A DNA stretch of 64,000 nucleotides from Thauera sp. 2A1 (lineage in GTDB: Bacteria; Pseudomonadota; Gammaproteobacteria; Burkholderiales; Rhodocyclaceae), in assembly GCF_009469595.2 (NCBI RefSeq), contig NZ_SSXV01000010.1, positions 1 through 64,000 of the forward strand. Reading direction: 5' to 3'. Both the position numbers and the translations under genes were made by a program. Of the stretch, positions 37,469-47,327 are shown piece by piece. How positions within the stretch are numbered: position 1 is the first letter of the stretch; each line of letters starts with the position of its first letter. The notes beneath the pieces are model-generated. The model ran no database searches and was not told where the DNA came from. It saw nothing but the letters and a program-made list of their open reading frames with translations.

Positions 37469-37958
37469 CGCCGAAGTGCTCTGCCGCGAGCTGGCCGAGC
37501 AGATCCGCCCCCATGTCACGGCCGACACCGCGCTCGTCGGCATCCGCACCGGCGGCCTGTGGCTGGCCGAGCGCCTGCATGACGTGCTCGGCATCCAGGC
37601 GCCGCTGGGCGCGATCGACGTGTCCTTCTACCGCGACGACTACGGCAGCAAGGGCCTGCATGCGCGCCCGCAGCGCACCGAGATCCCGTTCGACGTCGAT
37701 GGCGCCCCGGTGATCCTGGTCGACGACGTGCTGTACACCGGCCGCACCACCCGCGCCGCGCTCAACGAGCTGTTCGACTTCGGCCGCCCTGCGCGCGTGG
37801 ACCTGGCGGTGCTGGTCGACCGCGGCGGCCGCGAGCTGCCGATCGCGGCGCGCTATTGCGCCCACACCCTGGCCGAGCCGCTGCCGGCGGCACACAACCT
37901 TGAACTGCAGCGCGCCACCGACGGCGCGCTCTCCCTGCAGTTGATCACCCGAGGCTGA
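37455..37958 (+). CDS. pyrR: PyrR, pyrimidine operon regulator/uracil phosphoribosyltransferase
   Basis: 167 residues of type I PRTase fold: [15 protein letters not shown], the flexible-loop [14 protein letters not shown], and the PRPP site [18 protein letters not shown]. In Gram-positive bacteria PyrR binds pyr mRNA; in proteobacteria its regulatory role is less clear. No obvious PyrR-binding attenuator is seen upstream, since ruvX occupies that space. Overlaps ruvX and lies three bases before pyrB. Confidence 0.9.
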   Translation: MQIPDAEVLCRELAEQIRPHVTADTALVGIRTGGLWLAERLHDVLGIQAPLGAIDVSFYRDDYGSKGLHARPQRTEIPFDVDGAPVILVDDVLYTGRTTRAALNELFDFGRPARVDLAVLVDRGGRELPIAARYCAHTLAEPLPAAHNLELQRATDGALSLQLITRG

Positions 37959-37961
37959 CCG

Positions 37962-38921
37962 ATGCGCAATCCCCAACTCAACAAGCACGGCGAACTTCAG
38001 CACCTGCTCACGCTGGACGGGTTGCCGCGCGACATCATCAACACCATCCTCGACACCGCCGCGCCGTTCACCGAAGTGGCCGAGCGCGAGGTCAAGAAGC
38101 TGCCGCTGCTGCGTGGCAAGAGCGTGTTCAACCTGTTCTTCGAAAACTCGACGCGCACCCGCACCACCTTCGAGATCGCCGCCAAGCGGTTGTCGGCCGA
38201 CGTGGTGAACCTCAACATCAACACCAGCTCCGCGGCCAAGGGCGAGAGCCTGCTCGACACCGTCGACAACCTGTGCGCGATGCAGGCCGACATGTTCGTG
38301 GTGCGCCACGCCGCCAGCGGCGCGCCGATGCTGATCGCACAGCACCTGCAGAACACCGGGCGCGACCACATCCATGTGGTCAACGCCGGCGACGGGCGCC
38401 ATGCGCACCCGACGCAGGGCCTGCTCGACATGTACACCATCCGTCACTTCAAGCGGGACTTCACCAACCTCACCGTGGCCATCGTCGGCGACGTGCTGCA
38501 CTCGCGCGTCGCGCGCAGCCAGATCGCCGCGCTGACAACCCTGGGCGTGCCCGAGGTGCGGGTGATCGGCCCGCGGACATTGCTGCCGACCGAAGTCGGG
38601 AAGCTCGGCGTGCGTGTGTTCAACGACATGCGCGAAGGCATGAAGGGCGTGGACGTGGTGATGATGCTGCGCCTGCAGAACGAGCGCATGAACGGCGCCC
38701 TGCTGCCCACGCCGCAGGAGTACTACAAGATCTGGGGCCTGACGGCCGACAAGCTGGCGCTGGCCAAGCCCGACGCGATCGTGATGCACCCCGGGCCGAT
38801 GAATCGCGGCGTGGAGATCGACTCCGCCGTGGCCGACGGTGCGCAGGCGGTGATCCTGCCGCAGGTCACCTTCGGCATCGCGGTGCGCATGGCGGTGATG
38901 AGCATGCTGGGCAGCAACTGA
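37962..38921 (+). CDS. pyrB: Aspartate carbamoyltransferase catalytic subunit
   Basis: Transfers the carbamoyl group to aspartate in pyrimidine synthesis. 319 residues with the carbamoyl-phosphate motif [24 protein letters not shown], and the aspartate-side [14 protein letters not shown]. No regulatory chain (pyrI) accompanies it; instead the next gene, 10 bases on, is an inactive dihydroorotase, as in Pseudomonas-type ATCases in which PyrC' supports assembly. Confidence 0.97.
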   Translation: MRNPQLNKHGELQHLLTLDGLPRDIINTILDTAAPFTEVAEREVKKLPLLRGKSVFNLFFENSTRTRTTFEIAAKRLSADVVNLNINTSSAAKGESLLDTVDNLCAMQADMFVVRHAASGAPMLIAQHLQNTGRDHIHVVNAGDGRHAHPTQGLLDMYTIRHFKRDFTNLTVAIVGDVLHSRVARSQIAALTTLGVPEVRVIGPRTLLPTEVGKLGVRVFNDMREGMKGVDVVMMLRLQNERMNGALLPTPQEYYKIWGLTADKLALAKPDAIVMHPGPMNRGVEIDSAVADGAQAVILPQVTFGIAVRMAVMSMLGSN

Positions 38922-38931
38922 GGAAGGGCGC

Positions 38932-40212
38932 ATGAAGAAGATCCTGATTTCCAACGGCCGCGTGGTCGACCCGTCCAACAACGTCGATCGCGTGCAGGAC
39001 GTCTATGTCGCCGAAGGCAAGGTCGTCGGCCTCGGCAGCGCACCCGACGGCTTCGTCGCCGAGCGCACCATCGACGCCTCCGGCCTGGTGGTGGCACCCG
39101 GCTTCATCGACCTCGCCGCGCGCCTGCGCGAGCCCGGCTTCGAATACCGCGCCACGCTGGAGTCCGAGATGGATGCGGCGATGGCAGGCGGGGTCACCAG
39201 CCTGGCGATTCCTCCCGACACCGATCCGGCGCTGGACGAGCCCGGCCTGGTCGAGATGCTGTGCTATCGCGCCAAGAAACTGAACCGCGCCCACGTCTAT
39301 CCGGTCGGCGCGCTGACACTCGGCCTGAAAGGCGAGCGTCTGTCGGAGATGGCCGAGCTGCTCGAGGCCGGCTGCGTCGCCTTCTCCCAGGCCAACGTGC
39401 CGGTGGTCGACACCACCGTGCTGATGCGCGCGCTGCAGTACGCGGCGACCTTCGGCTTCCGCGTCTGGCTGCAGCCCATTGCCCCCTTCCTGTCGCGCGG
39501 CGGCCATGCGCACGACGGCGAGGTTGCCACCCGCCTGGGCCTGGCCGGCATCCCGGTCGCGGCCGAAACGGTGGCGCTATACACCTACCTGGAACTGGCC
39601 AAGATCACCGGTGCCCGCCTGCACATCACCCGGCTGTCGAGCGCCGCCGGCCTTGCGCTGATCGAGCAGGCACGCGCTGAGGGCATGGACGTCACCTGCG
39701 ACGTGTCGATCAACCATGTGCATCTGTGCGACATGGACATCGGCTACTTCAACGCCAACTGCCACCTGATCCCGCCGCTGCGCAGCCAGCGCGACCGCGA
39801 GGCCCTGTGCCGCGGCCTGGCCGAAGGGCGCATCAACGCGCTGTGCTCGGACCACACACCGGTGGACGACGATGGCAAGCAGGCGCCGTTCGCCGAGTCG
39901 GAGCCGGGTGCGACCGGCCTGGAGCTGCTGCTGCCGCTGACGCTGAAATGGGCCGAGCGCGCGGGGCTGTCGCTGAGCGATGGCCTGGCGCGCATCACCT
40001 CGGACGCGGCGAAGATCGTTGGCATCACCAAGGCCGGCCACCTGTCGGTCGGCGCGCGCGCCGACATCTGCGTGTTCGACCCCGCCGCGCACGTCACGAT
40101 CACCCGCGACAACCTGCGCAGCCAGGGCAAGAACACGCCCTTCCTCGGCATGGAGCTGCCGGGCAAGGTGCGTCACACGCTGGTCGAAGGTCAGGTGATG
40201 TTCGAGGGCTGA
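38932..40212 (+). CDS. pyrC': Inactive dihydroorotase homologue PyrC'
   Basis: 426 residues of type I dihydroorotase fold (GRVVDPSN, APGFIDLAARLREPG, GHLSVGARADICVFDP). The zinc ligands are gone: the usual HVH is AAR (residues 62-64), the ICH motif is ITR, and TPHH is INH. The catalytic Asp in SDHTP remains. Such PyrC' proteins are known in Pseudomonas as non-catalytic partners needed for PyrB activity, so a true pyrC must lie elsewhere. GAGGAAGG precedes the start. The end of the pyr run. Confidence 0.9.
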   Translation: MKKILISNGRVVDPSNNVDRVQDVYVAEGKVVGLGSAPDGFVAERTIDASGLVVAPGFIDLAARLREPGFEYRATLESEMDAAMAGGVTSLAIPPDTDPALDEPGLVEMLCYRAKKLNRAHVYPVGALTLGLKGERLSEMAELLEAGCVAFSQANVPVVDTTVLMRALQYAATFGFRVWLQPIAPFLSRGGHAHDGEVATRLGLAGIPVAAETVALYTYLELAKITGARLHITRLSSAAGLALIEQARAEGMDVTCDVSINHVHLCDMDIGYFNANCHLIPPLRSQRDREALCRGLAEGRINALCSDHTPVDDDGKQAPFAESEPGATGLELLLPLTLKWAERAGLSLSDGLARITSDAAKIVGITKAGHLSVGARADICVFDPAAHVTITRDNLRSQGKNTPFLGMELPGKVRHTLVEGQVMFEG

Positions 40213-40311
40213 GGCGGCGCAGCGCCAGCGCATCCGGGCACGGTTTGCCGGGCAGGCGCTTGCTGCGCGATCGCCCACGGGCGCACGGCAGGCCGCCTGC
40301 AGCGCGTCGTC

Positions 40312-40626
40312 TCAGGTGGCCTGCGCACGCAAGCGGTGGATGGCGGCCGGCATCGCGCCCGCCACGCGGACGCGCTTGGCACGCGACGTTTCCCCGCTCA
40401 GCAGCGTCACCGCCGACTTCGGCACCCCGCAGAAATCCGCCAGGAAGGCGCACAGCGCCGCATTCGCCTTGCCATCCACCGGTGGCGCGGCAAGGCGGAT
40501 CTTCATCGCCTCGCCATGCAGGCCGGCGAAGGCGGTCTGCTTTGCGCCGGGCTGGATGTGCAGCGTGAGGACAAGGCTGCCGTCGGCGGCAAGGCGCAGC
40601 CAGCTTGCGACGTCTGGCGCAGCCAT
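40312..40626 (-). CDS. DUF167/YggU family protein
   Basis: 104 residues with the family core VLTLHIQPGAKQTAFAGLHG, IRLAAPPVDGKANAAL and a C-terminal LLSGETSRAKRVRV. Structure known in E. coli YggU; function not. Last gene of the yggS-proC-yggT-DUF167 group, four bases after yggT. The 99 bases to pyrC' hold nothing I can assign. Confidence 0.93.
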   Translation of the reverse strand: MAAPDVASWLRLAADGSLVLTLHIQPGAKQTAFAGLHGEAMKIRLAAPPVDGKANAALCAFLADFCGVPKSAVTLLSGETSRAKRVRVAGAMPAAIHRLRAQAT

Positions 40627-40630
40627 CGTG

Positions 40631-41212
40631 TCAGCTACGGAACAGCAGCAGGGCGAAGTTGTTGCGCAGGCCGGCGATCACCATGAGCAGGATCTGCAAC
40701 ACCAGCAGCAGCACCAGCGGCGACAGGTCGACATTGGCGATGCTCGGGATCACGCGGCGGAAAGGCTTCAGGAACGGCGCCGCGAGCGCGTCGAGCACCG
40801 GCGCCGCCGGCGAGTGTGGGCTCACCCATGACAGCACCGCCGACATCAACACCACCCCGAACAGCAGATAGACCGCCATCCGCAGCAGTTCGACCAGGCC
40901 CACGCCCCATAGCCCCAGCATGACCGACACCGGATTGCTGCCGAACACCGCGCCGTTCAGCATGAGCTCGGCGAACACCAGCAGCACCTGCACCACCCAG
41001 GCCGGCAGCAGGCTGGCCAGATCCAGCCCGAACAGGCCGGGCACGAAGCGCCGCAGCGGGCGCACGACCCAGTCGGTGGCGCTGACGACGAACTGGCCGA
41101 TCTGGTTGCGGAAGGACACGCGCTGCCACTGCATGAAGAAGCGCGCCAGCAGCATCAGCGTCAGGAAGCCGCCGGCGGTGTCGAGAACCAGCAACAGGAT
41201 GTTGGACAGCAT
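40631..41212 (-). CDS. YggT family membrane protein
   Basis: 193 residues, about four to five transmembrane helices in two YGGT repeats, each followed by a short amphipathic motif: RNQIGQFVVSATDWVVRPLRR and LDALAAPFLKPFRRVIPS (by position). Proposed roles range from osmotic protection to division-related functions in other bacteria; none is proved here. Six bases after proC. Confidence 0.92.
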   Translation of the reverse strand: MLSNILLLVLDTAGGFLTLMLLARFFMQWQRVSFRNQIGQFVVSATDWVVRPLRRFVPGLFGLDLASLLPAWVVQVLLVFAELMLNGAVFGSNPVSVMLGLWGVGLVELLRMAVYLLFGVVLMSAVLSWVSPHSPAAPVLDALAAPFLKPFRRVIPSIANVDLSPLVLLLVLQILLMVIAGLRNNFALLLFRS

Positions 41213-41218
41213 CGCCGC

Positions 41219-42043
41219 TCAGTCCCGGCCCAGTTGCTCGCCGAGCTCGCGCCCGCGCGCCGCTGCGGCCTCCACCGCGGCAATGAGCGCGTCATGCCAG
41301 CCGGCCGCGCCCAGGCTGGCGAGCGCCGCTTCGGTGGTGCCGCCCTTGGAGGTCACGCGCTCACGCAGCACGCCGGGCGGCTCGTCGGATGCCGCGGCCA
41401 GCTTCGCCGCCCCCATCACCGTGTCGATCGCGAGCCGTCGCGCGGTCCGCTCGTCGAAGCCCTGTTTGCGCCCGGCGGCCTCGAGCGCCTCGATGAAGTG
41501 GAACACATAGGCCGGGCCGCTGCCCGACACCGCAGTGACGCCGTCGATCGCCGCCTCGTCGCCCACCCACACCACGCTGCCGACCGCCGACAGGATCTGC
41601 GTGGCCGCCTCACGCCCCGCGCCATCCACTGACGGCGCCGCATACAGGCCGGTGACGCCGGCGCCGATCAACGCCGGCGTGTTGGGCATGCAGCGCACGA
41701 TGCGTGCATAGGGCGCGCCCGCGCCGCCGAGCCAGCGCGCGAGGTCGCCGATACGCAGGCCGGCGGCGATGCTGATCACCAACTGGCCCGCCAGGCGGCC
41801 GGCGATCAGTGCGAGCGCGTTCCGCATCTGCTGCGGCTTGACCGCGAGCACGATCACGTCGCAGGCCAGCGCCACATCGTCGAAGGCGGGCACCGTGCGC
41901 ACGCCGAAACGGTCGGCGAGCCGCTGGCGCGCCTCGTCGCCGAGCTCGACCACCTGGATGCCAGCCGCTGCAAAGCCGCGTTCGACCATGCCGCCGATCA
42001 GCGCGGCGGCCATGTTGCCGCCGCCGAGGAAGGTAATTTTCAT
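41219..42043 (-). CDS. proC: Pyrroline-5-carboxylate reductase
   Basis: Last step of proline synthesis, NAD(P)H-dependent. 274 residues: Rossmann start MKITFLGGGNMAAALIGG, IVRCMPNTPALIGAG, and the C-terminal dimer region AVSGSGPAYVFHFIEALE with TSKGGTTEAAL. All expected motifs are present. It follows yggS by about 50 bases on the minus strand. Confidence 0.96.
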   Translation of the reverse strand: MKITFLGGGNMAAALIGGMVERGFAAAGIQVVELGDEARQRLADRFGVRTVPAFDDVALACDVIVLAVKPQQMRNALALIAGRLAGQLVISIAAGLRIGDLARWLGGAGAPYARIVRCMPNTPALIGAGVTGLYAAPSVDGAGREAATQILSAVGSVVWVGDEAAIDGVTAVSGSGPAYVFHFIEALEAAGRKQGFDERTARRLAIDTVMGAAKLAAASDEPPGVLRERVTSKGGTTEAALASLGAAGWHDALIAAVEAAAARGRELGEQLGRD

Positions 42044-42094
42044 GCGTGTCTCTCGTTCGATTTCTGCATCCGGTGCGTTCGGCTGCGGCGCAGC

Positions 42095-42799
42095 CTACCC
42101 GGCCTGCGCGCCAGCCACCGCGCGTGCGCCGAAGATCGCAGTGCCGACGCGCACGATGGTCGCGCCTTCGGCGATCGCCGCCTCGATATCATGCGACATG
42201 CCCATGGACAGCGTGTCGAGCGCCAGCCCCTCGGCCACCAGTTCAGCCTTGAGCGCGCGCAGCATGGCAAAGCGACGGCGCAGCAGCGCTTCGTCCGCGG
42301 TGGGCTCGGGAATGCACATCAGGCCACGCAGCCTCAAGCGGGGCAGGGCCGCCACCGCATGCGCGAGTTCGCGTGCCTCGTGCGGCATCACGCCGCTCTT
42401 GGTGTCCTCACCGCTGACATTGACCTGGATGCACACGTTCAGCGGCGACCGCTGTGCGTCGCGCTGCGCCGACAGGCGCTCGGCGATCTTCAGCCGGTCG
42501 ATGCTGTGCACCCAGTGAAAGGCATTCGCTACCTGCCGCGTCTTGTTGCTCTGCAGCGGACCGATGAAATGCCACTCCAGCCCCAGCGCGGCAAGCGCGG
42601 CGGCTTTGTCCACGCCTTCCTGCACGTAATTTTCACCAAAAGCATGCTGACCCGCGGCGGCCGCCGCGCGCACCGCTTCGGCCGGCCAGGTCTTGCTCAC
42701 CGCGAGCAGCGCGACCGATTCGGGATCACGCCCCGCGGCCTGCGCGGCGCGGGCGATGCGCTCGCGCACGGCTTGCAAGTTGGCAGCGATTACTGTCAT
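42095..42799 (-). CDS. PLP homeostasis protein YggS
   Basis: 234 residues, alanine-racemase-like barrel that binds pyridoxal phosphate but has no known enzymatic activity. The PLP lysine is in LLAVSKTWPAEAVR, followed by GENYVQE, WHFIGPLQSNK and SMGMSHDIEAAI. Family members buffer PLP. An upstream ATG nine codons earlier is possible. Divergent from pilT with a 95-base gap, a neighbourhood widely conserved in proteobacteria. Confidence 0.95.
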   Translation of the reverse strand: MTVIAANLQAVRERIARAAQAAGRDPESVALLAVSKTWPAEAVRAAAAAGQHAFGENYVQEGVDKAAALAALGLEWHFIGPLQSNKTRQVANAFHWVHSIDRLKIAERLSAQRDAQRSPLNVCIQVNVSGEDTKSGVMPHEARELAHAVAALPRLRLRGLMCIPEPTADEALLRRRFAMLRALKAELVAEGLALDTLSMGMSHDIEAAIAEGATIVRVGTAIFGARAVAGAQAG

Positions 42800-42894
42800 A
42801 TATTCGTGGCCTTGTTCCTGCTTCATGGGGCGCCCGGAAGTATAGCATCGGCGTCCTGGCCCTCTCCCTCGCGCAATCCCCTCCGGCTCCCGAC

Positions 42895-43938
42895 ATGGAT
42901 ATCACCGAACTGCTCGCCTTCGCGGTCAAGAACAAGGCTTCCGACCTCCACCTGTCGGCCGGACTGCCGCCGATGATCCGCGTGCATGGCGACGTGCGCC
43001 GCATCAACCTGCCGCCGATGGAGCACAAGGATGTGCACGCCATGGTGTACGACATCATGAACGACGCGCAGCGCAAGCAGTACGAGGAAACCTGGGAGTG
43101 CGACTTTTCCTTCGCGGTGCCCAACCTCGCCCGCTTCCGCGTCAATGCGTTCAACCAGAACCGCGGCGCAGGCGCGGTCTTCCGCACCATCCCGTCCAAG
43201 GTGCTGACGCTTGAGGAACTGAACTGCCCCAAGATCTTCAAGGAAATCGCCGATCAGCCGCGCGGCATCGTGCTGGTCACCGGCCCCACCGGCTCGGGCA
43301 AGTCGACGACGCTGGCGGCGATGATCGACTACGTCAATGAGAACGAGTACGGCCACATCCTCACCGTAGAGGATCCGATCGAGTTCGTGCACGAATCCAA
43401 GCGCTGTCTGATCAACCAGCGCGAGGTGCACCGCGACACGATGTCCTTCAACAACGCGCTGCGCGCCGCGCTGCGCGAGGACCCGGACGTGATCCTGGTG
43501 GGGGAGATGCGCGACCTCGAGACCATCCGCCTCGCGCTCACCGCCGCCGAGACCGGCCACCTGGTGTTCGGCACCCTGCACACCTCGTCGGCGGCCAAGA
43601 CCATCGACCGCATCGTCGACGTCTTCCCTGCGGCGGAAAAGGACATGGTGCGCTCGATGCTTTCGGAATCCCTGCGCGCAGTGATCTCGCAGACGCTGCT
43701 GAAGACCAAGGACGGCCAGGGCCGGGTCGCGGCGCACGAGATCATGATCGGCACGCCGGCCATCCGCAACCTGATCCGCGAGAACAAGATCGCGCAGATG
43801 TATTCGTCGATCCAGACCGGCCAGAACGTGGGCATGCAGACGCTGGACCAGTGCCTCGCCGATCTCGTGCGACGCAATGTGGTGTCGGCCGCCGAGGCAC
43901 GGGTCCGCGCGCAGAACAAGGACAACTTCGCCGGTTGA
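42895..43938 (+). CDS. pilT: Type IV pilus retraction ATPase PilT
   Basis: 347 residues: N-terminal PAS-like domain, Walker A GPTGSGKSTT (about 128-137), Asp box EDPIEFVHESK, Walker B ILVGEMRDLET, and a His box AETGHLVFGTLHT. It powers pilus retraction, DNA uptake and twitching. Works with PilU, downstream, and with the Chp pathway encoded at 25595-34816. Confidence 0.97.
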   Translation: MDITELLAFAVKNKASDLHLSAGLPPMIRVHGDVRRINLPPMEHKDVHAMVYDIMNDAQRKQYEETWECDFSFAVPNLARFRVNAFNQNRGAGAVFRTIPSKVLTLEELNCPKIFKEIADQPRGIVLVTGPTGSGKSTTLAAMIDYVNENEYGHILTVEDPIEFVHESKRCLINQREVHRDTMSFNNALRAALREDPDVILVGEMRDLETIRLALTAAETGHLVFGTLHTSSAAKTIDRIVDVFPAAEKDMVRSMLSESLRAVISQTLLKTKDGQGRVAAHEIMIGTPAIRNLIRENKIAQMYSSIQTGQNVGMQTLDQCLADLVRRNVVSAAEARVRAQNKDNFAG

Positions 43939-44029
43939 TGGCGGCACGATGAACGCGGCCCGCAAGGCCGCGTGAAGCGCTGCGGCACGGCAACTCACGC
44001 AGGGCCGCGCAGGCGGCCAGGAGCACCAC

Positions 44030-45163
44030 ATGGAACGCGATCAGGCCCTCAAGTTCATGCACGACCTGCTGCGGCTGATGCTGCAGAAGAACGGCTCGGA
44101 CCTCTTCATCAACGCCGGCTTTCCGCCCGCGATCAAGATCGATGGTCGCATCATCCCGCAGTCGAACCAGCCGCTGTTGCCACAGCACACGGCGGAACTG
44201 GCGCGCGCGATCATGAATGACCGCCAGGCGGCGGAGTTCGAAGCCACCAAGGAGTGCAACTTCGCGATCTCGCCCGCCGGCATCGGCCGCTTCCGCGCCA
44301 ACGCCTACGTGCAGCAGGGACGCATCGCACTGGTTCTGCGCACCATTCCGCAGAAGATCCCGACCTTCGACGAACTCTGCCTGCCGCCAGTGCTGCGCGA
44401 CATCGCCCTGACCAAGCGCGGCCTGGTGATCTTCGTCGGCGGCACCGGCACGGGCAAGACGACCTCGCTCGCAGCGATGGTCGACTACCGCAACGAGAAT
44501 TCGTACGGCCACATCATCACCGTCGAGGATCCGATCGAGTTCGTGCATACGCACAAGAACTGCATCGTGTCGCAGCGCGAACTGGGCATCGACACCGACT
44601 CCTGGGAGAACGCGCTGAAGAACACGCTGCGCCAGGCGCCGGACGTGATCCTGATGGGCGAGATCCGCGACCGCGAGACCATGGACTACGCCATCGCCTT
44701 CGCCGAGACCGGCCACCTGTGCCTGGCCACGCTGCACGCCAACAGCGCCAACCAGGCGATCGACCGGGTCATCAACTTCTTCCCCGAAGACCGCCGCCAG
44801 CAACTGCTGATGGACCTGTCGCTGAACCTGCGCGCGCTGGTGTCGCAGCGGCTGCTGCCGATGAAGGAGCGCAAGGGGCGCGTACCTGCGGTGGAGATCA
44901 TGCTGAACTCGCCGCTGATCGCCGACCTGATCTTCAAGGGCGAAATCCCGGGCATCAAGGAGATCATGAAGCGCTCGCGCGAGCTCGGCATGCAGACCTT
45001 CGACCAGGCGCTGTTCGATCTCTACGAGGCCGAGCTCATCACCTACGAGGACGCGCTGCGCAATGCCGACTCGGTCAATGACCTGCGGCTGCAGATCAAG
45101 CTCAACAGCAAGCTGGGCGAGCGCGACATGAGCGCCGGCATCCAGAACCTCGGCATTGTCTGA
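44030..45163 (+). CDS. pilU: PilT-like retraction ATPase PilU
   Basis: 377 residues: Walker A GGTGTGKTTS, Asp box EDPIEFVHTHK, Walker B ILMGEIRDRET, His box AETGHLCLATLHA. PilU is a PilT-dependent second motor that adds force to retraction. AGGAG precedes the start. 91 bases after pilT; its stop is seven bases from that of the convergent rlmL-like gene. Confidence 0.96.
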   Translation: MERDQALKFMHDLLRLMLQKNGSDLFINAGFPPAIKIDGRIIPQSNQPLLPQHTAELARAIMNDRQAAEFEATKECNFAISPAGIGRFRANAYVQQGRIALVLRTIPQKIPTFDELCLPPVLRDIALTKRGLVIFVGGTGTGKTTSLAAMVDYRNENSYGHIITVEDPIEFVHTHKNCIVSQRELGIDTDSWENALKNTLRQAPDVILMGEIRDRETMDYAIAFAETGHLCLATLHANSANQAIDRVINFFPEDRRQQLLMDLSLNLRALVSQRLLPMKERKGRVPAVEIMLNSPLIADLIFKGEIPGIKEIMKRSRELGMQTFDQALFDLYEAELITYEDALRNADSVNDLRLQIKLNSKLGERDMSAGIQNLGIV

Positions 45164-45170
45164 GACACCC

Positions 45171-46358
45171 TCAGGTGCTGGCCTGTGGCCCTGCGACGGC
45201 CGGCGCGGCGTGCGGGCGGTCGCGCATGCTGCCGGCTACCATGCGGTATTCCAGCAGCCGGCATTCCAGCGCGCCATTGAACAGCGGCGTACGCCGGCTG
45301 GCCTTCAGGCCGATCAGCTTGGGCAGGGCCGGATCGCCGCTGAAGAAGAAGCAGCGCCAGCCGCTCCAGCGCTGCTTCAGCGCATCGCCCAGGCGCGGAT
45401 AGAACGCTGCCAGCGCCTCGGCCTCGCCGATGCGCACGCCATACGGCGGATTGCTCACCATGACGCCGCCGGCGGCAGGCGGAACGCGCTCGAGCAGGTC
45501 CGCACGCTCCAGGCTCACGCAGTCGGCCAGGCCGGCCGCCTCGAGATTGGTGCGGGTGCGCCGCAACTGCTCGCCGACGATGTCCGAACCAAAAATGGGC
45601 AAGGCGCGCGGCGCCTGCCGCCGCGCCTCGGCCGCCTTGCGCACGCCGGCCCACGCCGGCCGGTCGAGATGGCGGAAACGCTCGAAGCCGAAACGCCGCC
45701 CGAGCCCCGGCGCGATGTCGAGCGCGATCTGCGCCGCCTCGAGCAGGAAGGTGCCGCTGCCGCACATCGGGTCGAGCAGCACTTCACCCGGCTGCCAGCC
45801 GGTCAGGCGCAGGATGCCGGCGGCGAGGTTTTCCTTCAGTGGCGCCTCCACCGCCGCCGGCTTGAAGCCGCGCTTGTACAAGGCCTCGCCCGAGGTGTCG
45901 ATGTACAGCGTCGCGGTGTCCGCCGTCAGGAAGGCATGGATGCGCACTGCCGGATCTGCCGTATCCACGCTAGGACGCTTGCCGGCGACAGTGCGGAAGT
46001 GGTCGCACACCGCGTCCTTGATGCGCAGCGTGATGAACTCCAGGCTCTTCAGCGGCGACTTCTGCGCGGTGACATAGATGCGGATGGTGTCGTCGGCGGT
46101 GAACCACTTCGCCCACGTCACGCTGTAGGCGAGCTTGTAGATGTCGACCTCCGCGCGGTAGCGGCCGCGCGCCACCTGCCACAGCACGCGAGTGGCGATG
46201 CGGCTCTCGAGGTTGGCGCGGTAGCAGGCCGTCCAGTCGCCGCGCCACAGCACGCCGCCGTGCACCACCTCCGCGCCGTCTGCGCCGAGGGCACGCAGTT
46301 CGTCGGCCAGCAGGGCTTCGAGGCCGCGCGGGCAGGGGGAGAAGAAGGTTTCGGCCAT
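45171..46358 (-). CDS. THUMP-domain rRNA methyltransferase (RlmL-like)
   Basis: 395 residues matching the N-terminal half of E. coli RlmKL, which methylates G2445 of 23S rRNA: a THUMP RNA-binding region (about 40-155), SAM motif LLDPMCGSGTFLLEAA, and the catalytic NPPYG. No RlmK half follows, so it is a single-function form, as is usual in betaproteobacteria. Start chosen at the family-like MAETFFSPCPRG with GGAG upstream. Substrate position is inferred. Confidence 0.9.
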   Translation of the reverse strand: MAETFFSPCPRGLEALLADELRALGADGAEVVHGGVLWRGDWTACYRANLESRIATRVLWQVARGRYRAEVDIYKLAYSVTWAKWFTADDTIRIYVTAQKSPLKSLEFITLRIKDAVCDHFRTVAGKRPSVDTADPAVRIHAFLTADTATLYIDTSGEALYKRGFKPAAVEAPLKENLAAGILRLTGWQPGEVLLDPMCGSGTFLLEAAQIALDIAPGLGRRFGFERFRHLDRPAWAGVRKAAEARRQAPRALPIFGSDIVGEQLRRTRTNLEAAGLADCVSLERADLLERVPPAAGGVMVSNPPYGVRIGEAEALAAFYPRLGDALKQRWSGWRCFFFSGDPALPKLIGLKASRRTPLFNGALECRLLEYRMVAGSMRDRPHAAPAVAGPQAST

Positions 46359-46506
46359 GGCGGGCTCCGTGCTGGGATGGCCGCATTGTAGCCTGCAGGC
46401 GCAGCTTGCCCCGAACGCACAACCGCTGCACTGACCGGCGTGTGCGCTTCTGGCATGATGCTGCGGACAAGCCACCACACACGCCTGCCGCCCGGAGCCA
46501 CCTGCC

Positions 46507-47184
46507 GTGACCGACCCGACGCAATGCCACGTCCGCGACCAGGACCGCCCCAGCGCCGGCGGCGGCATCACCGGAGTCTTGCTGGCCGGCGGTGAGGGGC
46601 GCCGCATGGGCGGCGTGGACAAGGGACTGGTGACATTCGATGGTCGCCCGCTGGCGGCCCACGTGCTCGATCGCCTCGCGCACCAGGTCGACGAAGTGCT
46701 GATCAACGCCAACCGCAACCTCCCCGCCTGGCAGGCTTTCGGCTACCCGGTATTCAGCGACGACATCCCCGGCCATGCCGGGCCGCTCGCCGGGCTGCAT
46801 GCCGCCCTGAGCCGCGCCGCGCATGCACTGGTCGTCACCGTCCCGTGCGACGCGCCCTTCTTCCCGCATGACCTCGTGTCGCGGCTCGCCGGCGCGCTTC
46901 GGCAGGCCGACGCCGACGTTGCGCTCGCAAGAGCCCAGGACCAGTTGCACCCGGTGTTCTGCCTGTGTCGGCGCGAGCATCTCGCGCACCTGGACAGCTA
47001 CATCGCCGCAGGCGGACGCCGGGTCGCCGGCTGGTACGAGAGCTTGCGGGCGGTGGAGGTCAACTTCGATGACCAGGCCGTCGCCTTCCTCAACCTGAAT
47101 ACCCGCGAGGAGCTCGCCCGCGCGCAGCCGCAGGGGGAGGCGCTGCAAGCGCATTCGCGCCCGCGTTCGAATGAACAACGATAA
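46507..47184 (+). CDS. mobA: Molybdenum cofactor guanylyltransferase
   Basis: MobA attaches GMP to molybdopterin to make the MGD cofactor of DMSO-reductase-family enzymes such as nitrate reductase. 225 residues with the nucleotide motif LLAGGEGRRMGGVDKGL, DIPGHAGPLAGLHAA, and VTVPCDAPFFP. A GTG start with GGAG nine bases upstream. No other Moco genes are in the window. Divergent from the rlmL-like gene (148-base gap, nothing assigned). Confidence 0.94.
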   Translation: MTDPTQCHVRDQDRPSAGGGITGVLLAGGEGRRMGGVDKGLVTFDGRPLAAHVLDRLAHQVDEVLINANRNLPAWQAFGYPVFSDDIPGHAGPLAGLHAALSRAAHALVVTVPCDAPFFPHDLVSRLAGALRQADADVALARAQDQLHPVFCLCRREHLAHLDSYIAAGGRRVAGWYESLRAVEVNFDDQAVAFLNLNTREELARAQPQGEALQAHSRPRSNEQR

Positions 47185-47327
47185 ATAGAGCGCGGAAACT
47201 ATCCACAACGAGTAGTCAGCGTCCGTGGCCCGGGCAATAATCGCCCACACCTACAGTTTGCACGACCGGCAGGAAAGGGCTTCCAATGCGGCAGATCAAC
47301 CGTCCGACGGACACCAGGAGCAAGGCG

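Noticed and set aside
47199..47207. CTATCCACA, 8 of 9 matches to a DnaA box, before the LysM-FecR gene
   Set aside because: One isolated near-match, no AT-rich unwinding element, and no dnaA, dnaN or parAB genes nearby.
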